A DNA stretch of 64,000 nt from Lithobates sylvaticus (GCA_028564925.1 CM053030.1:267866199-267930198); one strand, 5' to 3'. Counted from the first letter of the stretch, positions 1 through 11,689 are shown. Numbers and translations are program-made. Notes: generated from the sequence alone by a model not told the origin.

Positions 1-104
1 TTTTCTTGTTTGGTGTGTCCTGTTCTTGCAAGACTAATGTTGTGACCACTGACCAGAGAAGTCTGTGTATTTCTGCTTTTAGCATCCCAAGGAGCTATGC
101 GTCG

Positions 105-357
105 ATAGACACACACAGCACGACTCGGGCCTGCCCCCCACTCCCTCCTCCAATGGCTCCCACTGCTGCCTCTGTGTCCTGTGAGGAGAGGAAGAGAGAC
201 CAACACTGCTGCTCTCGAGCACAGAACTTGATCGAGATAGGACTCAGGTAAGTATACAGGGAGGTGAGCGGGCAGTGCAAATACTGGGGCATTTTTTACC
301 CCAATGTAGGGAATGCAATAAGGTAAAAAAAATATCTTGCCTATACAACCACTTTAA
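105..357 (+). repeat. Dispersed TTAA-ended MITE-like repeat, copy 1
   Basis: About 250 bp resembling 42885-43074 and 44120-44411 on the same strand and 26457-26745 on the opposite strand; part of it also recurs at 20449-20592. Shared features are a GC-rich half with CTCCTCCAATGGCTCC-like text, a central ACTCAGGTAAGTATA-like stretch and an end reading ACAACCACTTTAA. In the better copies the last 70 bp hold a palindrome built on AAGGT..ACCTT around ATGCATAGAAT. The TTAA end suggests a non-autonomous DNA transposon with a TTAA target. The left boundary is approximate. Confidence 0.5.
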
Positions 358-1182
358 AGAAAATGTATCAGGTAACAAATTATACAACTCCATACACCAT
401 GCAACTCATTGTATTTTGATAGCATCGGGGCACAGAGGAAGTGTTTCCCATTCAAGCTCTGCAATTACAAAGGTGAAGATAGCATGGGGGGCTGAGCAAC
501 ATATTTTTTTTAAATTTGCTGTGTGAATGCCTGTCTATTCGCACAGCTGTCGCAGACAATACCAGTAATGTGTTTAACATGTTTATTTGCTATGGTCATC
601 AGCTCCATCTCTACTGGTCCACTTAGTGGCCCTTAATGTGTTATTTTCCTAAAATGCCTCAGTCAGCAAAATACTGCATTATGGCCACTAGAGGGAGCTG
701 ACGATCATAATTAATTAATTTATTAAAACACAATACAGGGATTATTTGCTGATTGAGCAAATGACCAGGCTTTGGTACAATGATTTTATTGTATTTGCAT
801 TTTATGATTTTATTTTATAAAGACTCAGACCACCATGAGTTGCAACTGGTAAATGGTCAGAGGTTTCCAGTGCTGATTGCTGGACAACCAGATCACAGAT
901 AGATACCAAGAATGGTGCTATACATTATCTGGATATATGTATTATATGGTTGTTTAACTCCTTCCCGCCACTGTTATTCAGCTACAGCGAGGTTCATGGA
1001 CGTCATTACAGAACGGCGCCCCCTGGGGTGCGCATTGGGTGGACTGTGTCCTTTGATCACATGTAAACAGACTTTTCCTCACACTCTGCCTCTGTATATA
1101 ACCGGCAGGGCTGACAGTACATTGTTATCGGCAATTTACCAGTGCCCATCAGTGCAGCCTTATCAGTGCCTCTTCATTGGTG
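358..1182. other. No gene recognised
   Basis: I see no conserved coding frame, RNA gene or clear transposon here. The stretch is moderately AT-rich, with a short AATTAATTAATT run near 708-722. Confidence 0.4.
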
Positions 1183-1352
1183 ACCATCAGTGTAGCTTAT
1201 CAGCACTGCCTCATTAGTACCCATCAGCACCGCCTCATCAGTACCCATCAGCACCGCCTCATCAGTACCCATCAGCACCGCCTCATCAGTACCCATCAGC
1301 ACCGCCTCATTAATACCCACCAGCACCGCCTCATCAGTACCCATCAGTGTTA
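1183..1352 (+). repeat. 24-bp minisatellite
   Basis: About seven units of a 24-bp motif of the form CAGCACCGCCTCATCAGTAC + CCAT. The central units are almost identical. Degenerate relatives (CAGTGCCCATCAGTGCAGCC) continue upstream to about 1138. The array ends some 80 bp before the left end of the large hAT element. Confidence 0.85.
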
Positions 1353-1440
1353 ACTCATTAGTGCTTTATTTTCTAAATGATTGATCTTCATTCGTTTGAA
1401 AAAATATGTATAAAAATTTAATTTGGGTACTAGGGATGGG

Positions 1441-1482
1441 CCCGGTGCTCGATGCGAACCCATGTTCGCATCGAGCACCGGG
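1441..1482. repeat. Perfect 19-bp hairpin just inside the hAT left end
   Basis: CCCGGTGCTCGATGCGAAC (1441-1459), a 4-base loop, then its exact reverse complement (1464-1482). It starts 10 bp inside the terminal inverted repeat. Such subterminal repeats are known transposase-binding sites in hAT elements; that role here is inferred. Confidence 0.9.
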
Positions 1483-1515
1483 TGTTCGCTCGCTCGGCGA
1501 GCCCAGAACTATTTT

Positions 1516-1551
1516 GGCCGCTCGCATCACATTCGTGTGATGCGAGCGGCC
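1516..1551. repeat. Second subterminal hairpin (15-bp arms)
   Basis: GGCCGCTCGCATCAC (1516-1530) pairs exactly with 1537-1551 across a 6-base loop. It is followed at once by the 12-bp palindrome GCAATGCATTGC. Confidence 0.9.
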
Positions 1552-1599
1552 CCGCAATGCATTGCGGCCGGCGACGCCGGCGCAGTGCATTGCTGGCTG

Positions 1600-1680
1600 A
1601 TGATTGGCCAAGCATGCACTGTGACCCCGCATGCTTGGCCAATCACAGCGCCACCCCGCATGCTTGGCCAATCACAGCGA
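1600..1680. repeat. Subterminal repeats with GCATGCTTGGCCAATCACAG
   Basis: One inverted copy (GATTGGCCAAGCATGC, near 1601) and two direct copies (ending at about 1652 and 1679) of a motif with CCAAT in it. The corresponding place in element 2 (about 56950-57010) carries similar text (TGATTGGTCAAAGCATGCAG and TTGGCCAATCATCAGG). This is a conserved subterminal module, possibly promoter CCAAT boxes, transposase sites, or both. Confidence 0.65.
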
Positions 1681-1690
1681 GGAGAGCCAT

Positions 1691-1723
1691 AATTGGCTAC
1701 AGGCAGGACGCCTGTAGCCAATT
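1691..1723. repeat. Third subterminal hairpin (14-bp arms)
   Basis: AATTGGCTACAGGC (1691-1704) and its exact reverse complement (1710-1723) with a 5-base loop. A TATA-like CATTTAAAAGG follows near 1755, so the region may also act as the transposase promoter. Confidence 0.85.
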
Positions 1724-2022
1724 ACAGCTCAGGGGCTTTAGTACACGCCCCCTCATTTAAAAGGCCGCCACGCCGTCGGCGCCGGTCACATGAGTTCCGG
1801 CTTTAGGAGAGAGCAGGCTGATTCTGTGTCACTCTTTGCTAGATTCATTTAGAAAGATTTGCTCTACTTTGCTAAACCATTGCTACCTGTCATTGATCGT
1901 CCATTGCTGCTGCTGGTTAGTGTGTTTTTAGCTGCTGCTGGGGGTTAGTCTGGTGCGTGTCTTACTGTTAGTACAGTATTTCAGTAGTACCAACCGCAGT
2001 GCTGTTAGTACAGCACTGCACC

Positions 2023-5000
2023 CCAAAAGCACCCATAGGACTTGTAGTGTGTTAGTGGCAGGCACTGGCAGCAAACAGAGCTCCTATATTTTTTTCCCAG
2101 AAGCACCCATAGGACTTGTAGTGTGTTAGTGGCAGGCACTGGCAGCAAACAGAGCTCCTATATTTTCTTCCCAGAAACACCCATAGGACTTGTAGTGTGT
2201 TAGTGGCAGGCACTGGCAGCAAACAGAGCTCCTATATTTTCTTCCCAGAAGCACCCATAGGACTTGTAGTGTGTTAGTGGCAGGCACTGGCAGCAAACAG
2301 AGCTCCTATATTTTCTTCCCAGAAGCACCCATAGGACTTGTAGTGTGTTAGTGGCAGGCACTGGCAGCAAACAGAGCTCCTATATTTTCTTCCCAGAAGC
2401 ACCTATAGGACTTGTAGTGTGTTAGTCCCATCACACAGAGCTCCTATATTTTCTTCCCAGAAGCACCTATAGGACTTGTAGTGTGTTAGTCCCATCACAC
2501 AGAGCTATATTTTCTTCCCAGAAGCACCTATAGGACTTGTAGTGTGTTAGTCCCATCACACAGAGCTCCTATATTTTGTTCCCAGAAGCACCTATAGGAC
2601 TTGTAGTGTGTTAGTCCCATCACACAGAGCTCCTATATTTTCTTCCCAGAAGCACCTATAGGACTTGTAGTGTGTGTTAGTCCCATCACACAGAGCTATA
2701 TTTTTTTGTTCCCAGAAGCACCTATAGGACTTGTAGTGTGTTAGTCCCATCACACAGAGCTCCTATATTTTGTTCCCAGAAGCACCTATAGGACTTGTAG
2801 TGTGTTAGTCCCAGCACACAGGGCTATATTTTCTTCCCAGAAGCACCTATAGGACTTGTAGTGTGTTAGTCCCATCACACAGAGCTCCTATATTTTCTTC
2901 CCAGAAGCACCTATAGGACTTGTAGTGTGTTAGTCCCATCACACACACATAGCTATATTTTGTTCCCAGAAGCACCTATAGGACTTGTAGTGTGTTAGTC
3001 CCATCACACAGAGCTCCTATATTTTCTTCCCAGAAGCACCTATAGGACTTGTAGTGTGTTAGACCCATCACACAGAGCTATATTTTCTTCCCAGAAGCAC
3101 CTATAGGACTTGTAGTGTGTTAGTCCCATCACACAGAGCTCCTATATTTTCTTCCCAGAAGCACCTATAGGACTTGTAGTGTGTTAGTCCCATCACACAG
3201 AGCTATATTTTCTTCCCAGAAGCACCTATAGGACTTGTAGTGTGTTAGTCCCATCACACAGAGCTCCTATATTTTTTTCCCAGAAGCACCTATAGGACTT
3301 GTAGTGTGTTAGTCCCATCACACAGAGCTATATTTTCTTCCCAGAAGCACCTATAGGACTTGTAGTGTGTTAGTCCCATCACACAGAGCTCCTATATTTT
3401 GTTCCCAGAAGCACCTATAGGACTTGTAGTGTGTTAGTCCCATCACACAGAGCTATATTTTCTTCCCAGAAGCACCTATAGGACTTGTAGTGTGTTAGTC
3501 CCATCACACAGAGCTCCTATATTTTCTTCCCAGAAGCACCTATAGGACTTGTAGTGTGTTAGTCCCATCACACAGAGCTATATTTTTTCCCAGAAGCACC
3601 TATAGGACTTGTAGTGTGTTAGTCCCATCACACAGAGCTCCTATATTTTGTTCCCAGAAGCACCTATAGGACTTGTAGTGTGTTAGTCCCATCAAACAGA
3701 GCTATATTTTCTTCCCAGAAGCACCTATAGGACTTGTAGTGTGTTAGTCCCATCACACAGAGCTCCTATATTTTGTTCCCAGAAGCACCTATAGGACTTG
3801 TAGTGTGTTAGTCCCATCACACAGAGCTATATTTTTCTTCCCAGAAGCACCTATAGGACTTGTAGTGTGTTAGTCCCATCACACAGAGCTCCTATATTTT
3901 CTTCCCAGAAGCACCTATAGGACTTGTAGTGTGTTAGTCCCATCACACAGAGCTCCTATATTTTCTTCCCAGAAGCACCTATAGGACTTGTAGTGTGTTA
4001 GTCCCATCAAACAGAGCTATATTTTCTTCCCAGAAGCACCTATAGGACTTGTAGTGTGTTAGTCCCATCACACAGAGCTCCTATATTTTGTTCCCAGAAG
4101 CACCTATAGGACTTGTAGTGTGTTAGTCCCATCACACAGAGCTCCTATTTTTCTTCCCAGAAGCACCTATAGGACTTGTAGTGTGTTAGTCCCATCACAC
4201 AGAGCTCCTATATTTTCTTCCCAGAAGCACCTATAGGACTTGTAGTGTGTTAGTCCCATCACACAGAGCTCCTATTTTTCTTCCCAGAAGCACCTATAGG
4301 ACTTGTAGTGTGTTAGTCCCATCACACAGAGCTCCTATATTTTCTTCCCAGAAGCACCTATAGGACTTGTAGTGTGTTAGTCCCATCACACAGAGCTCCT
4401 ATATTTTCTTCCCAGAAGCACCTATAGGACTTGTAGTGTGTTAGTCCCATCACACAGAGCTCCTATATTTTTCTTCCCAGAAGCACCTATAGGACTTGTA
4501 GTGTGTTAGTCCCATCACACAGAGCTCCTATATTTTCTTCCCAGAAGCACCTATAGGACTTGTAGTGTGTTAGTCCCATCACACAGAGCTCCTATATTTT
4601 CTTCCCAGAAGCACCTATAGGACTTGTAGTGTGTTAGTCCCATCACACAGAGCTCCTATATTTTCTTCCCAGAAGCACCTATAGGACTTGTAGTGTGTTA
4701 GTCCCATCACACAGAGCTCCTATATTTTCTTCCCAGAAGCACCTATAGGACTTGTAGTGTGTTAGTCCCATCACACAGAGCTCCTATATTTTGTTCCCAG
4801 AAGCACCTATAGGACATGTAGTGTGTTAGTCCCATCACACAGAGCTCCTATATTTTCTTCCCAGAAGCACCTATAGGACTTGTAGTGTGTTAGTCCCATC
4901 ACACAGAGCTCCTATATTTTCTTCCCAGAAGCACCTATAGGACTTGTAGTGTGTTAGTCCCATCACACAGAGCTCCTATATTTTTTTCCCAGAAGCACCT

Positions 5001-6033
5001 ATAGGACTTGTAGTGTGTTAGTCCCATCACACAGAGCTCCTATATTTTCTTCCCAGAAGCACCTATAGGACTTGTAGTGTGTTAGTCCCATCACACAGAG
5101 CTCCTATATTTTCTTCCCAGAAGCACCTATAGGACTTGTAGTGTGTTAGTCCCATCACACAGAGCTCCTATATTTTCTTCCCAGAAGCAAGCACCTATAG
5201 GACTTGTAGTGTGTTAGTCCCATCACACAGAGCTCCTATATTTTCTTCCAGAAGCACCCATAGGACTTCTAGTGTGTTAGTCCCATCACACAGAGCTCCT
5301 ATATTTTCTTCCAGAAGCACCCATAGGACTTGTAGTGTGTTAGTGGCATCACACAGAGCTCCTATATTTTCTTCCCAGAAGCACCCATAGGACTTGTAGT
5401 GTGTTAGTGGCATCACACAGAGCTCCTATATTTTCTTTGCAGAAGCACCCATAGGACTTCTAGTGTGTTAGTGCCATCACACAGAGCTCCTATATTTTCT
5501 TTGCAGAAGCACCCATAGGACTTCTAGTGTGTTAGTGGCATCACACAGAGCTCCTATATTTTCTTCTAAGAAGCACCCAAAGGACTTCTAGTGTGTTAGT
5601 GGCATCACACAGAGCTCTTCTATATTTTCTTCTCAGCAGCACCCACAGGACTTCTAGTGTGTTAGTGGCATCACACAGAGCTCCTATATTTTCTTTGCAG
5701 AAGCACCCATAGGACTTCTAGTGTGTTAGTGGCATCACACAGAGCTCCTAGATTTTCTTCTCAGCAGCACCCACAGGACTTCTAGTGTGTTAGTGGCATC
5801 ACACAGAGCTCCTATATTTTCTTTGCAGAAGCACCCATAGGACTTCTAGTGTGTTAGTGGCATCACACAGAGCTCCTATATTTTCTTCTCAGCAGCACCC
5901 ACAGGACTTCTAGTGTGTTAGTGGCATCACACAGAGCTCCTATATTTTCTTTGCAGAAGCACCCATAGGACTTCTAGTGTGTTAGTGGCATCACACAGAG
6001 CTCCTATATTTTCTTCTCAGCAGCACCCACAGG
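2023..6033 (+). repeat. 4-kb satellite-like array (about 60-65 units of 60-73 bp) in the hAT leader
   Basis: Each unit contains AGCAC-CYATAGGACTTGTAG, then GTGTGTTAGT, then CACAGAGCTCCTATATTTTC. The first five units are about 73 bp with a GGCAGGCACTGGCAGCAAAC insert. The long centre (about 2390-5240) is homogenised to 60- and 64-bp versions with TCCCATCACAC. The last part (about 5240-6033) returns to CCCATAGG and GGCATCACAC. In much of 2640-3900 units with and without CTCC alternate, a higher-order repeat of about 124 bp. In 5630-6033 TTTGCAGAAGC and TCTCAGCAGC versions alternate at about 128 bp. The array stops 14 bp before the transposase ATG. It has no counterpart in element 2. Confidence 0.95.
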
Positions 6034-6046
6034 ACTACCGACTACA

Positions 6047-9000
6047 ATGGCTGGAAGACCGCCAAGGGGAGGCAGAGCGTGCAGAGCCAAGAACACAGGG
6101 CAGGCAGGCTCTGTTTCTAGTGGACGTGGCCGTGGCCGTGGTCGTGCATCGTCATCAGCACGTGGCCATGGGACACGCGCGTCTTTGTTTTCGGCAGCTG
6201 GACATGTGGAGCCGCATCATGCTGAAGGCTTGGTAGAATGGATGACCAAGCCCTCCTCATCCTCCTCATCCTCTCTCACCCAGGCTCAGGGTACTGGCAG
6301 AGCAGCTGCCAACGCATACTCAATGGCATCATCAGCCACCCCTTCCCTAGACCCACCATGTCCTCCTGAGGAGTCCCCCGAACTCTTTGAGCACAGTGTT
6401 GGGTACATGCTCCAGGAGGATGCCCAACGATTCGAAGGCTCGGATGATGATACCCAGCTTGAGGAAGTCAGTAGTGTGCGCGCAGAGAGAGGGGATGCTG
6501 AAGGACAGCAATCTGGCAGTACTGTTCCACCAGCTGCAGCTTACTGCCAGGTTTGCTCTAGTGGTGAAGAGGGAGGGGATGATGAGGTCACTGACGCCAC
6601 GTGGGTGCCTGGAGGGAGAGAGGAGGAGGAGGAGGAGGAGGAGGATGATGCGGCGTCACATGTCCAACGAGGCAGGATGCCCCCTGGAGGCCAGCTAGAG
6701 GCCAGCACAGCAACTGTACAACACCGCAGAGCTCCGCCTGTGCAGGGCGTTGCCTCTGCACGTTATCAGAAAAGTTCTTTGGTGTGGGCCTTTTTTGAGA
6801 CGAGTGCATCAGATCGCACCACTGCTATTTGCAATATTTGTCTCAAGCGTATCTCGCGTGGCCAAAACATCAGCCGCTTGGGCACCACAAGCATGAGCAG
6901 ACATATGTCGACCTGCCATGCAGCTCGTTGGCAGGCACACATAAAAGACCCACACCAAAGAACTAAGCGGACCTCTCCTTGCTCCTCATCAGCTGGGATC
7001 TCCATCCCCACTACATCTTCAGTCCTCTCTGAAAGCTGCTGTGAGAGGACTGAAGGTGTAGAATTAGGTGTGTCACAACCAAGTACTTGCAGTACACCGA
7101 CGTCCGATTGTAGCAGGCAAATTTCCCTGCCCCAGCTGCTGGACCGTCGAAAGAAGTACACTCCCAGCCATCCACATGCCCAGCGGTTGAATGCTAGCTT
7201 GGCTAAATTGCTAGCACTTCAACTGCTGCCTTTTCAGTTGGTAGACTCGGCCCCCTTCCGTGAGTTTGTTCAATGTGCGGTTCCTCAGTGGCAGGTTCCC
7301 AAACGCCACTTTTTCTCACGGAAGGCGATTCCGTCTCTCTACCGGCATGTGGAAGGCAATGTCCATGCCTCGCTGGACAGGGCGGTCAGCGGTAAGGTGC
7401 ATATTACCGCTGACTCATGGTCCAGCAGGCATGGACAGGGACGTTACCTTTCTTTCACGGCCCATTGGGTCACTCTATTGGCAGCTGGGAGGGATGGAGG
7501 ACAAGGTGCAGTAGTGTTGGAGGTTGTTCCGCCACCACGCCTCCAAAACGCTACTACTGCTACTGGTTGTGACACACCTCTCTCCTCCACCCCCTCCTCT
7601 TCTTCTTCCTCCAGTGCTCTGTCCTCGGAACCAGCGGTGCTCCGTAGGCGTACAAGGGGCTACGCAAGTGCGCAGACAAAAAGATGCCATGCCGTGCTTG
7701 CGCTGGTGTGTTTGGGGGACAGGAGCCACACTGGGCCAGAGGTTCTGGCAGCTCTGCAGGGGCAGGCCGAGAGGTGGTTGACGCCACGTCAGCTTAAGCC
7801 AGGAATGGTCGTTTCTGACAATGGCACCAACCTCCTCTCCGCCCTGCGACAGGGGCAGCTCACCCATGTGCCCTGTATGGCTCACGTCCTCAACCTGGTG
7901 GTGCAGCGGTTCTTGGGCAGGTTCCCAGGCTTACAGGATGTCCTGAGGCAGGCCAGGAAAGTCTGTGTGCATTTCCGCCGATCTTATAATGCCAGTGCTC
8001 GGCTGACTGAGCTGCAAAAGGAGCTGAACCTGCCCAAGAACCGCCTAATATGTGACATGCCCACCAGGCACTCAACGTTGGCCATGCTGCAGCGACTGCA
8101 CACGCAGCAGAGGGCCATCAATGAGTACCTTTGCGACTACGGCACCAGGACAGGGTCAGGGGAGCTTGGTTTTTTTCCCCACGTCAGTGGAGCATGATCA
8201 GGGATGCATGCACTGTCCTCTCACCATTTGAGGAGGCCACGAGGATGGTGAGCAGTGACAGTGCATGCATCAGTGACACTGTACCTCTTGTCCACCTGTT
8301 GGAGCATACGCTGCGTGGGATAATGGACAGGGCACTTGAGGCAGAACAGAGGCAGGAAGAGGAGGACTTCCTTGCCTCTCAAGGCCCCCTTTATCCGGAC
8401 AGTGTTCCTTCTGTCCCACCCATCACACAGGAAGAGGATGAGGATGAGAGGAGGAGGAGGAGGAGGATTGTGTGAGCATGGAGGTGGAGCCTGGCACTCA
8501 GCATCAGCAGCAGCAGTCTTTTAGGGATGATGTACAGTCCCAACAAACCAGTGGACTTGTACGTGGCTGGGAGGAGGTGGCTGGCGATCATGTCATCCTC
8601 AGTGACCCAGAAGACTCCGGACCGAATGCCTCAGCTAACCTACGCTGCATGGCCTCCCTGATCCTGCAAAGCCTGCGGAAGGATCCTCGTGTTCTTCGGA
8701 TCAAGGAGAGGGACCATTACTGGCTGGCCACTCTCCTTGATCCACGGTACAAGGGTAAGGTTGCGGACCTTATCTTGCCGTCGCAGAGGGAGCAGAGGAT
8801 GAGATATCTCAGGGAGGCCTTGCAGAAAGGTCTGTGCAACGCGTTCCCAGAAACTGGGAGGTTACAAACTCCTGGTCCTGGGCGACGAGTTGCTGAGGCT
8901 TCGGTCAGTAGCAGAAGGAGCGGTGGGGAAGGTGGACGTCTGACCGATGCGTTCAGACAATTTTTTAGTCCGCAGCCCCAAGGTATGATCGGTTCCAGAA

Positions 9001-9326
9001 ACCATCGCCAGCGTCTGATATACATGGTGCAGGAATACCTTGGGGCAAGGTCAGACTTGGACACCTTTCCCACCGAAAATCCTCTGGCTTACTGGGTCCT
9101 GAGGATGGATCACTGGCCAGAGCTTGCACAGTATGCAATTGAGCTACTGGCCTGTCCTGCCTCCAGCGTTCTTTCCGAACGCACATTCAGTGCTGCTGGA
9201 GGATTTGTCACCGATCATAGGGTGCGCCTGTCCACCGACTCGGTTGATCGACTGACCTTCATCAAAATGAATCAGTCTTGGATCACCACCAGCTACCAGG
9301 CACCTGAAGCGGATATAACGGAATAA
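6047..9326 (+). pseudogene. hAT transposase with BED zinc finger (two frameshifts)
   Basis: Likely start at ATG 6047, directly after the array. Frame one runs to 8197 (716 codons). It has an N-terminal basic GRGRGRGR stretch, an acidic run of eight glutamates, and a BED finger at about residues 243-295 (CNIC ... HMSTCH). The hAT catalytic core shows TADSW with D456, VSDNGTN with D591, and the CMAHVLNL motif near 610. The reading then passes to a frame open through 8131-8475 and to a third frame ending at 9326, which holds the C-terminal dimerisation domain (ELLACPASSVLSERTFSAAG). Comparison with the related copy at 50843-53345 shows the shifts lie in the T/C run near 8168-8178 and in the AGG repeat near 8440-8470. 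Cut-and-paste DNA transposase, nuclear, binding element ends. As read it is not translatable in one piece, but both shifts sit in error-prone runs. Confidence 0.85.
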
Positions 9327-9437
9327 TTTATAATGTCACATCCCTTCAAGACTGCCTATGCTGATGCTGAGACTGTCCTGTTATGTTCACTGACTATCCT
9401 CTTCCTCCTCCTCAATGATCCATGCCACCACACCAGT

Positions 9438-10350
9438 GCCTAAGGCACATTTTTTCAGCCCCTGTATAACAGGGGCGTGTAATTACAATTTTTTTTTAAA
9501 AAAATGCTTCGCAACACGTGTGACTGCTGTGCTCCAAGTACAGTATCTGTGAGGGGTTGCAGTGTTGTGGCACCAGCACCAGTGCCTAAGGCACAATTTT
9601 TCAGCCCCTGTTTAACAGGGGCGTGTAATTACAATTTTTTAAAAAAAATGCTTCGCAACACGTGTGACTGCTGTGCTCCAAGTACAGTATCTGTGAGGGG
9701 TTGCAGTGTTGTGGCACCAGCACCAGTGCCTAAGGCACAATTTTTCAGCCCCTGTTTAACAGGGGCGTGTAATTACAATTTTTTTAAAAAAATGCTTCGC
9801 AACACGTGTGACTGCTGTGCTCCAAGTACAGTATCTGTGAGGGGTTGCAGTGTTGTGGCACCAGCACCAGTGCCTAAGGCACAATTTTTCAGCCCCTGTT
9901 TAACAGGGGCGTGTAATTACAATTTTTTTAAAAAAAAATGCTTCGCAACACGTGTGACTGCTGTGCTCCAAGTACAGTATCTGTGAGGGGTTGCAGTGTT
10001 GTGGCACCAGCACCAGTGCCTAAGGCACAATTTTTCAGCCCCTGTTTAACAGGGGCGTGTAATTACAATCTTTTTTAAAAAAATGCTTCGCAACACGTGT
10101 GACTGCTGTGCTCCAAGTACAGTATCTGTGAGGGGTTGCAGTGTTGTGGCACCAGCACCAGTGCCTAAGGCACAATTTTTCAGCCCCTGTTTAACAGGGG
10201 CGTGTAATTACAATTTTTAGGCAATGCTTTGCAACAGGTCTCATTGCTGTGCTAAGAGTACAGTATCTGTGAGGGGTTGCAGTGTTGTGGCACCAGCACC
10301 AATGTCTAAGGCACAATTTTTCAGCACCTGTTTAACAGGGGCGTGTAATT
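9438..10350 (+). repeat. 144-146-bp tandem array 3' of the hAT transposase
   Basis: Six to seven units start with GCCTAAGGCAC at 9438, 9584, 9728, 9872, 10018 and 10163, with a weaker one at 10304. Each holds CAGCCCCTGTTTAACAGGGG (a small hairpin), a T/A-rich tract and GTACAGTATCTGTGAGGGG. Element 2 has one decayed unit of this sequence on the opposite strand at about 50627-50760, so the array is an amplification in element 1 or its lineage. A 160-codon open frame across three units is an artefact of the period being divisible by three. Confidence 0.92.
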
Positions 10351-10357
10351 ACAAATC

Positions 10358-10890
10358 TTGATCTAATAGTTCACAGCAGGGCCCATTCCTGCGCCCACCA
10401 AGAGTAACTATGAGGGCCTACAGTCTTGTGGCAACACCGTCCACCACCACCGCCAAAGGCCCAATTTTTCTGCCCTGTTCATCAGGTGCTTGCAAATACA
10501 AATCTTGATCTAATAACTCACAGCAGGGCCCATTCCTGCGCCCACCAAGAGTAACTGTGAGAGCTTACAGTCTTGTGGCAACACCGTCCACCACCACCAC
10601 CACCACCACCACCACCACCGCCAAAGGCCCAATTTTTCTGCCCTGTTCATCAGGTGCTTGCAATTACAAATCTTGATCTAATAACTCACAGCAGGGCCCA
10701 TTCCTGCGCCCACCAAGAGTAACTGTGAGAGCTTACAGTCTTGTGGCAACACCGTCCACCACCACCACCACCCACCACCACCGCCAAAGGCCCAATTTTT
10801 CTGCCCGGTTCAACAGGTGCATGCAAGTACAAATCTTGATCTATTAACTCACAGCAGGGCCCATTCCTGTGCCCACCAGTCTTGTGGCTA
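10358..10890 (+). repeat. Second 3' array (about 145-170-bp units, diverged relatives of the first)
   Basis: Units start with TTGATCTAATA at about 10358, 10505 and 10673, with a partial one (TTGATCTATTA) at about 10836. They match the first array in outline (GTCTTGTGGCAACACCGTCC, then GGCCCAATTTTTCTGCCC, then CAATTACAA) but carry a growing CCACCACCAC trinucleotide run, longest near 10587-10620. The two arrays come from one ancestral module. Confidence 0.85.
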
Positions 10891-10894
10891 CACC

Positions 10895-11689
10895 AACATC
10901 TAATAGGGCAAATTTCTGCAGAGTATATATGCCAGGCCCCTACTTTCAAACATCCAACTTACAAACGACTCCGACTTGCAAATGGAAAGAGAAAACAGGA
11001 AGTGAGAGGAAATCTACCCCTAGGAAGGGAAATTCTATCCTGTTAGATTTAATTTGGGAAAAAGGTATCTCCTCTCTACTGATACTTTATCACCAATCCT
11101 TGTTTCAATTAAAACCCCACTTTTCCAAAAACATTTGTCATTGGGACGGAAAGTGAGGTGACATGTTCTGAACAGATGTGCAAAGACAGAAAATGTTACA
11201 GGGGTGATAACCCCTCCCTATGTTCTCCAAAAAGCTTAAAAATAGATTTTTTTGGGATGGAGCTACACTTCATAATGTACCTGTTCAGATTCTACTTAAT
11301 AACAAACCTACAGTCCGTGTCTTGTTTGCACCACCTATATACTGCTGTTCAGAGTATATAGGGTTGTAGGTATAGGGTTTTATTTTGGGTGCGGGGTCCC
11401 CCTTAATATCCATACAAGACCCAAAGGGGCTGGGGTGGGGGGGGGGGGGGTGATGGGGTAGCCATGCCATGTTTCTCAAGGATTTTCAGCCATATGGCGG
11501 CCAGGACAAGACATGACATTAAAGCCGCAAGTGGTTTTAAATGGCTTCTTTTTTTCCTTTACAAATGTCATTTTGTGCAAGGACAGTTCTAAACACGGGA
11601 AACACATGCCACTTCACAGGCATACTTTAGACACCCCCCAGGTACCATATTTAAAGGAAAATTTCACTTTTTTTTTTTTCACTTTATGC
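10895..11689. other. Non-coding segment inside hAT element 1
   Basis: No coding frame. 10920-11340 resembles nothing else I recognise in the window and may be a separate insertion. 11340-11480 has a G tract and text like GGGGTCCCCCTTAATATCCAT that recurs as GGGGTTCCCCTTAGAATCCA near 50210 and 46215, marking a module shared by hAT relatives. Confidence 0.4.

Noticed and set aside
5195-5416. Minus-strand 73-codon frame in the satellite
   Set aside because: Frame over 64-bp units with single-base differences; pure repeat translation.
2023-6033. Regular repeats resembling a CRISPR array
   Set aside because: Units are contiguous with no unique spacers, and the setting is a vertebrate hAT transposon.
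9504-9986. 160-codon open frame with a 48-residue repeat (MLRNTCDCCAPSTVSVRGC)
   Set aside because: The frame exists because three successive units have a period of about 144 bp (divisible by three). It breaks where the period is 145 or 146, and the homologous unit in element 2 is not coding.
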